A stretch of 8,123 nt of DNA from Chthoniobacterales bacterium (GTDB lineage: Bacteria; Verrucomicrobiota; Verrucomicrobiia; Chthoniobacterales; UBA10450), in the NCBI GenBank assembly GCA_013812515.1, contig JACCTI010000249.1, positions 1 through 8,123 on the forward strand, in the 5' to 3' direction. The position numbers and the translations under genes were made by a program. Positions 6,468 through 8,123 of this stretch are shown piece after piece. The notes under the pieces are model-generated. The model saw only the letters and a list, made by a program, of their open reading frames with translations, was not told the origin of the DNA and did not search any database. Each line of letters opens with the position of its first letter. The stretch's first letter is position 1.

Positions 6468-7582
6468 GCTCATTTCCTGTTTCTTTGCGCTTCAGGAGAT
6501 TCACCCTCGTGCTGTTGGGTTGCGCCTGCGCACTCACGGCTTTGTTCGCCACCATCCTGCAGGCGCAGATCAGTGAAGCGGATAAAAAGCGGCGCGATGC
6601 TTTCCTGAAAGCGCGCGAAGAGATGCGGACCGTCGCCTCGCCCACGCCTTCGGAGTCCGCCACGCCCGCTGGAAAACCGAAGCCGGCGCAGAAGAAAAAG
6701 AAAGGCGGGAAGAAGGCAGCCGCTGAGAACGAAGAGGAGGAGGGAACGCCCTCGCCCTCGAAACGCAAGGAGGACGTGAAACCAACCGAGACGCCGAAGG
6801 CGCCGAAGAAGGCGGAAGCGGACGAAGAAGAGACGCCGCGGAAAGCCACGACGCCGAAGGAACGCGCCACTCCCGATGAAGAGACGACGCCCGCCCCGCG
6901 TGGCGTTCCGGCCGCAACGGCGGCAGAGACAGTATCGCCGCCGCCGATCAGTGGGCCTCCGCCGGATATCACGATCCAGAAGTCCGGGTTGGAAGAAGAG
7001 CAGGGCTTCGAGCCGCCACCACCGCCGCCGCCGCGGCGCAGTTTATGGTCCCGCATCTTCGGGCGCGAGCCGACCGCCCGCTACCGCTATTTGAGCCGCA
7101 ACGTGATCGACGAAATCCGGCGCGCGCCGGTGCAACGCTCACGCTGGAAATTCATCATCGTGCACAACAGCGGAACGCGGCAGGGGAACGCGCGCGCCTT
7201 CGATTACTACCATCGCCGGGTGCGCAAAATGCAGAACGGGATGGCATATCATTTTGTCGTCGGCAACGGGACCTCGTCCGGTAATGGGGAGGTGGAAGTG
7301 GGCGAGCGCTGGCGCCAGCAGATCAATGGCGGTCATGTGCACAGCGATTACCTGAACAACATTTCGTTAGGCATTTGTCTGGTCGGTGATTTCAATCGTG
7401 ATCGGCCAACGCGTGTGCAACTCGAGGCGACGGAAGAGCTGGTGCGGTATTTGCGCGAGCGCTGCGGGAAGGTCGAGGGCGGACGAATTCCGGTCCGGCC
7501 GCATCGCGAAATGAATCCACCGCGTTGGGCGACGGATTGTCCAGGTGATGCCTTCCCCTACAGCTGGTTCCGGAAGTTTTGA
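6464..7582 (+). CDS. Secreted N-acetylmuramoyl-L-alanine amidase-like protein (T7-lysozyme/PGRP fold) with disordered linker
   Basis: A 372-residue exported protein in three parts. Residues 1-35 look like a signal peptide: RFRRF (9-13), a hydrophobic core to about 32, and a possible cut after LQA. Residues 40-190 are low-complexity, rich in Lys, Glu, Pro and Thr-Pro, with KKKK, a Glu cluster and seven consecutive Pro (184-190). Residues about 205-372 form an amidase_2-type domain. Likely zinc ligands are H234 in IIVHNSG, H347 in RPHREM and C359 in TDCPG. AYHFVVGNG (261-269) and GGHVHS (289-294) are conserved family stretches, and T357 sits where active amidases keep Lys or Thr. It should cleave the MurNAc-L-Ala bond of peptidoglycan in the periplasm. 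TTG 6464 keeps the basic n-region. TTG 6485 is also good. GTG 6509 has the better ribosome site, AGGAGA at 6494-6499, but loses the basic residues. Confidence 0.82.
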   Translation: MSSFPVSLRFRRFTLVLLGCACALTALFATILQAQISEADKKRRDAFLKAREEMRTVASPTPSESATPAGKPKPAQKKKKGGKKAAAENEEEEGTPSPSKRKEDVKPTETPKAPKKAEADEEETPRKATTPKERATPDEETTPAPRGVPAATAAETVSPPPISGPPPDITIQKSGLEEEQGFEPPPPPPPRRSLWSRIFGREPTARYRYLSRNVIDEIRRAPVQRSRWKFIIVHNSGTRQGNARAFDYYHRRVRKMQNGMAYHFVVGNGTSSGNGEVEVGERWRQQINGGHVHSDYLNNISLGICLVGDFNRDRPTRVQLEATEELVRYLRERCGKVEGGRIPVRPHREMNPPRWATDCPGDAFPYSWFRKF

Positions 7583-7758
7583 TACGCTCGAATGTTGGAG
7601 GCGGCCTTAGTTCCTCAGGTATGTATGGCTAAGGCGAATTGGTGGAGTGGGAAATCGCGAGCCGGGGCAGAATGCGCGTCCATAACTGAGACAACGCCGA
7701 GCCTTGCTCCCCGTTGCCAACCGCATCGCCGTAGCGGATAGGAGCGGCTTTCGTTTTT
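7583..7758. other. Intergenic region between amidase and glgX
   Basis: This 176-nt gap has no convincing coding frame. It holds a long-loop inverted repeat near its left end (7604-7635) and a purine-rich AGGAG at 7740-7744, 14 nt before the glgX ATG, which may serve as a ribosome site with long spacing. A run of five T (7754-7758) directly precedes the ATG. The gap is wide enough for a glgX promoter, but I cannot name one. Confidence 0.4.
7604..7635. repeat. Inverted repeat GCCTTAG / CTAAGGC downstream of the amidase gene
   Basis: GCCTTAG at 7604-7610 is matched perfectly by CTAAGGC at 7629-7635, with an 18-nt loop, beginning 21 nt after the amidase stop codon. No T-tract follows, so it is not a textbook intrinsic terminator. 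It could be a Rho-assisted 3' end, an mRNA-protecting structure or an operator for glgX. Confidence 0.4.
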
Positions 7759-8123
7759 ATGGCCCCGGTAAAATTATGGCTCGGCTATCCTTATCCACTG
7801 GGCGCGACGTGGCTCGGGAATGGCGTGAACTTCGCCATCTTTTCCGAGGCTGCGACCTCGGTCGATCTCTGCCTCTTCGATCAGGTCGAGTCGACGCAGG
7901 AAAGTATCAGGATTCCGATGACGGAACACACGGATCAGGTTTGGCACATATTCCTGCCCGATGTGCGTCCGGGCCAGCTCTACGGCTATCGCGTCTACGG
8001 ACCGTACGATCCGGAGCGCGGCCTGCGCTTCAACAGTTCCAAACTCCTGATCGATCCCTATGCGAAGGCGATCGCGGGGCAGATTAGCTGGGCGGACGAG
8101 ATGTTCGGCTATGTGGTCGGGGC
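7759..8123 (+). CDS. glgX: Glycogen debranching enzyme GlgX (isoamylase type), N-terminal part
   Basis: Partial: 121 codons from ATG 7759, with the rest beyond the right edge. GlgX hydrolyses alpha-1,6 branch points of glycogen, mainly short branches trimmed by phosphorylase, in the cytoplasm. The visible part is the N-terminal CBM48/isoamylase beta-sandwich: PLGATW (13-18), GVNFAIFSE (22-30), VDLCLFD (35-41), a Trp plus FLP (62-67), GQLYGYRVYGPYDP (72-85) and RFNSSKLLIDPYAKAI (90-105). These match GlgX/TreX strongly. The GH13 catalytic barrel is not in the window, so integrity is unknown. The full protein is usually about 650-720 residues. It follows the amidase gene on the same strand after 176 nt and is probably transcribed separately. 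Confidence 0.9.
   Translation, partial: MAPVKLWLGYPYPLGATWLGNGVNFAIFSEAATSVDLCLFDQVESTQESIRIPMTEHTDQVWHIFLPDVRPGQLYGYRVYGPYDPERGLRFNSSKLLIDPYAKAIAGQISWADEMFGYVVG

Noticed and set aside
6512..6523. Lipoprotein processing at C20 (LLGC) of the amidase
   Set aside because: The hydrophobic stretch continues about 12 residues beyond the Cys, and only about six hydrophobic residues precede it; an ordinary signal peptide fits better.
6316..7056. Minus-strand open frame of 246 codons with poly-Gly and Ser/Phe-rich product
   Set aside because: It is the antisense of the Pro/Lys/Glu low-complexity linker; the Gly run mirrors the Pro codons.
7729..7758. Intrinsic terminator or attenuator (GCCG...CGGC followed by T-rich sequence) before glgX
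   Set aside because: The stem is only 4 bp with a 13-nt loop, and the T run touches the start codon; too weak to call.

Overview
The window is GC-rich, densely coding DNA (about 60% GC by eye) from a Gram-negative-type bacterium. Short gaps, frequent TTG starts, weak Shine-Dalgarno signals, hairpin-forming intergenic repeats and the overall protein style suggest a member of the Verrucomicrobiota. This is an inference from style; no rRNA or marker gene is present. I see no tRNA, rRNA, CRISPR array, insertion sequence or phage gene.

Layout, left to right. (1) Positions 1-1883, minus strand: a flavin-dependent halogenase/oxidoreductase-like gene, followed after one codon by the start of an LpxL/HtrB-type acyltransferase that runs off the left edge. 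The pair may be the end of a lipid or pigment (aryl-polyene-like) gene cluster. (2) Positions 1884-2023: a divergent intergenic gap holding two inverted, mutually homologous hairpins (a REPIN-like element). Their stems differ by compensatory base changes. (3) Positions 2024-4343, plus strand: two metal-dependent hydrolases in a probable operon, an Amidohydro_2-family protein of unknown substrate and then NagA (N-acetylglucosamine-6-phosphate deacetylase). (4) Positions 4380-5480, minus strand: a GT28/MGDG-synthase-type glycosyltransferase, convergent with nagA across a hairpin. (5) Positions 5565-7582, plus strand: a YihY/BrkB membrane protein overlapping by 4 nt a secreted T7-lysozyme/PGRP-like amidase with a long disordered linker. 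(6) Positions 7759-8123, plus strand: the N-terminal third or less of glycogen debranching enzyme GlgX, cut by the right edge.

Most genes concern the cell envelope or carbohydrates: membrane lipid acylation and glycosylation, amino-sugar deacetylation, peptidoglycan amidase, glycogen. No single pathway unites them, and I see no convincing evidence for a wholly new multi-gene system. The best leads are the REPIN-like element with covarying stems, the in-frame halogenase-acyltransferase junction separated by a single TGA, and the unusual architecture of the secreted amidase.
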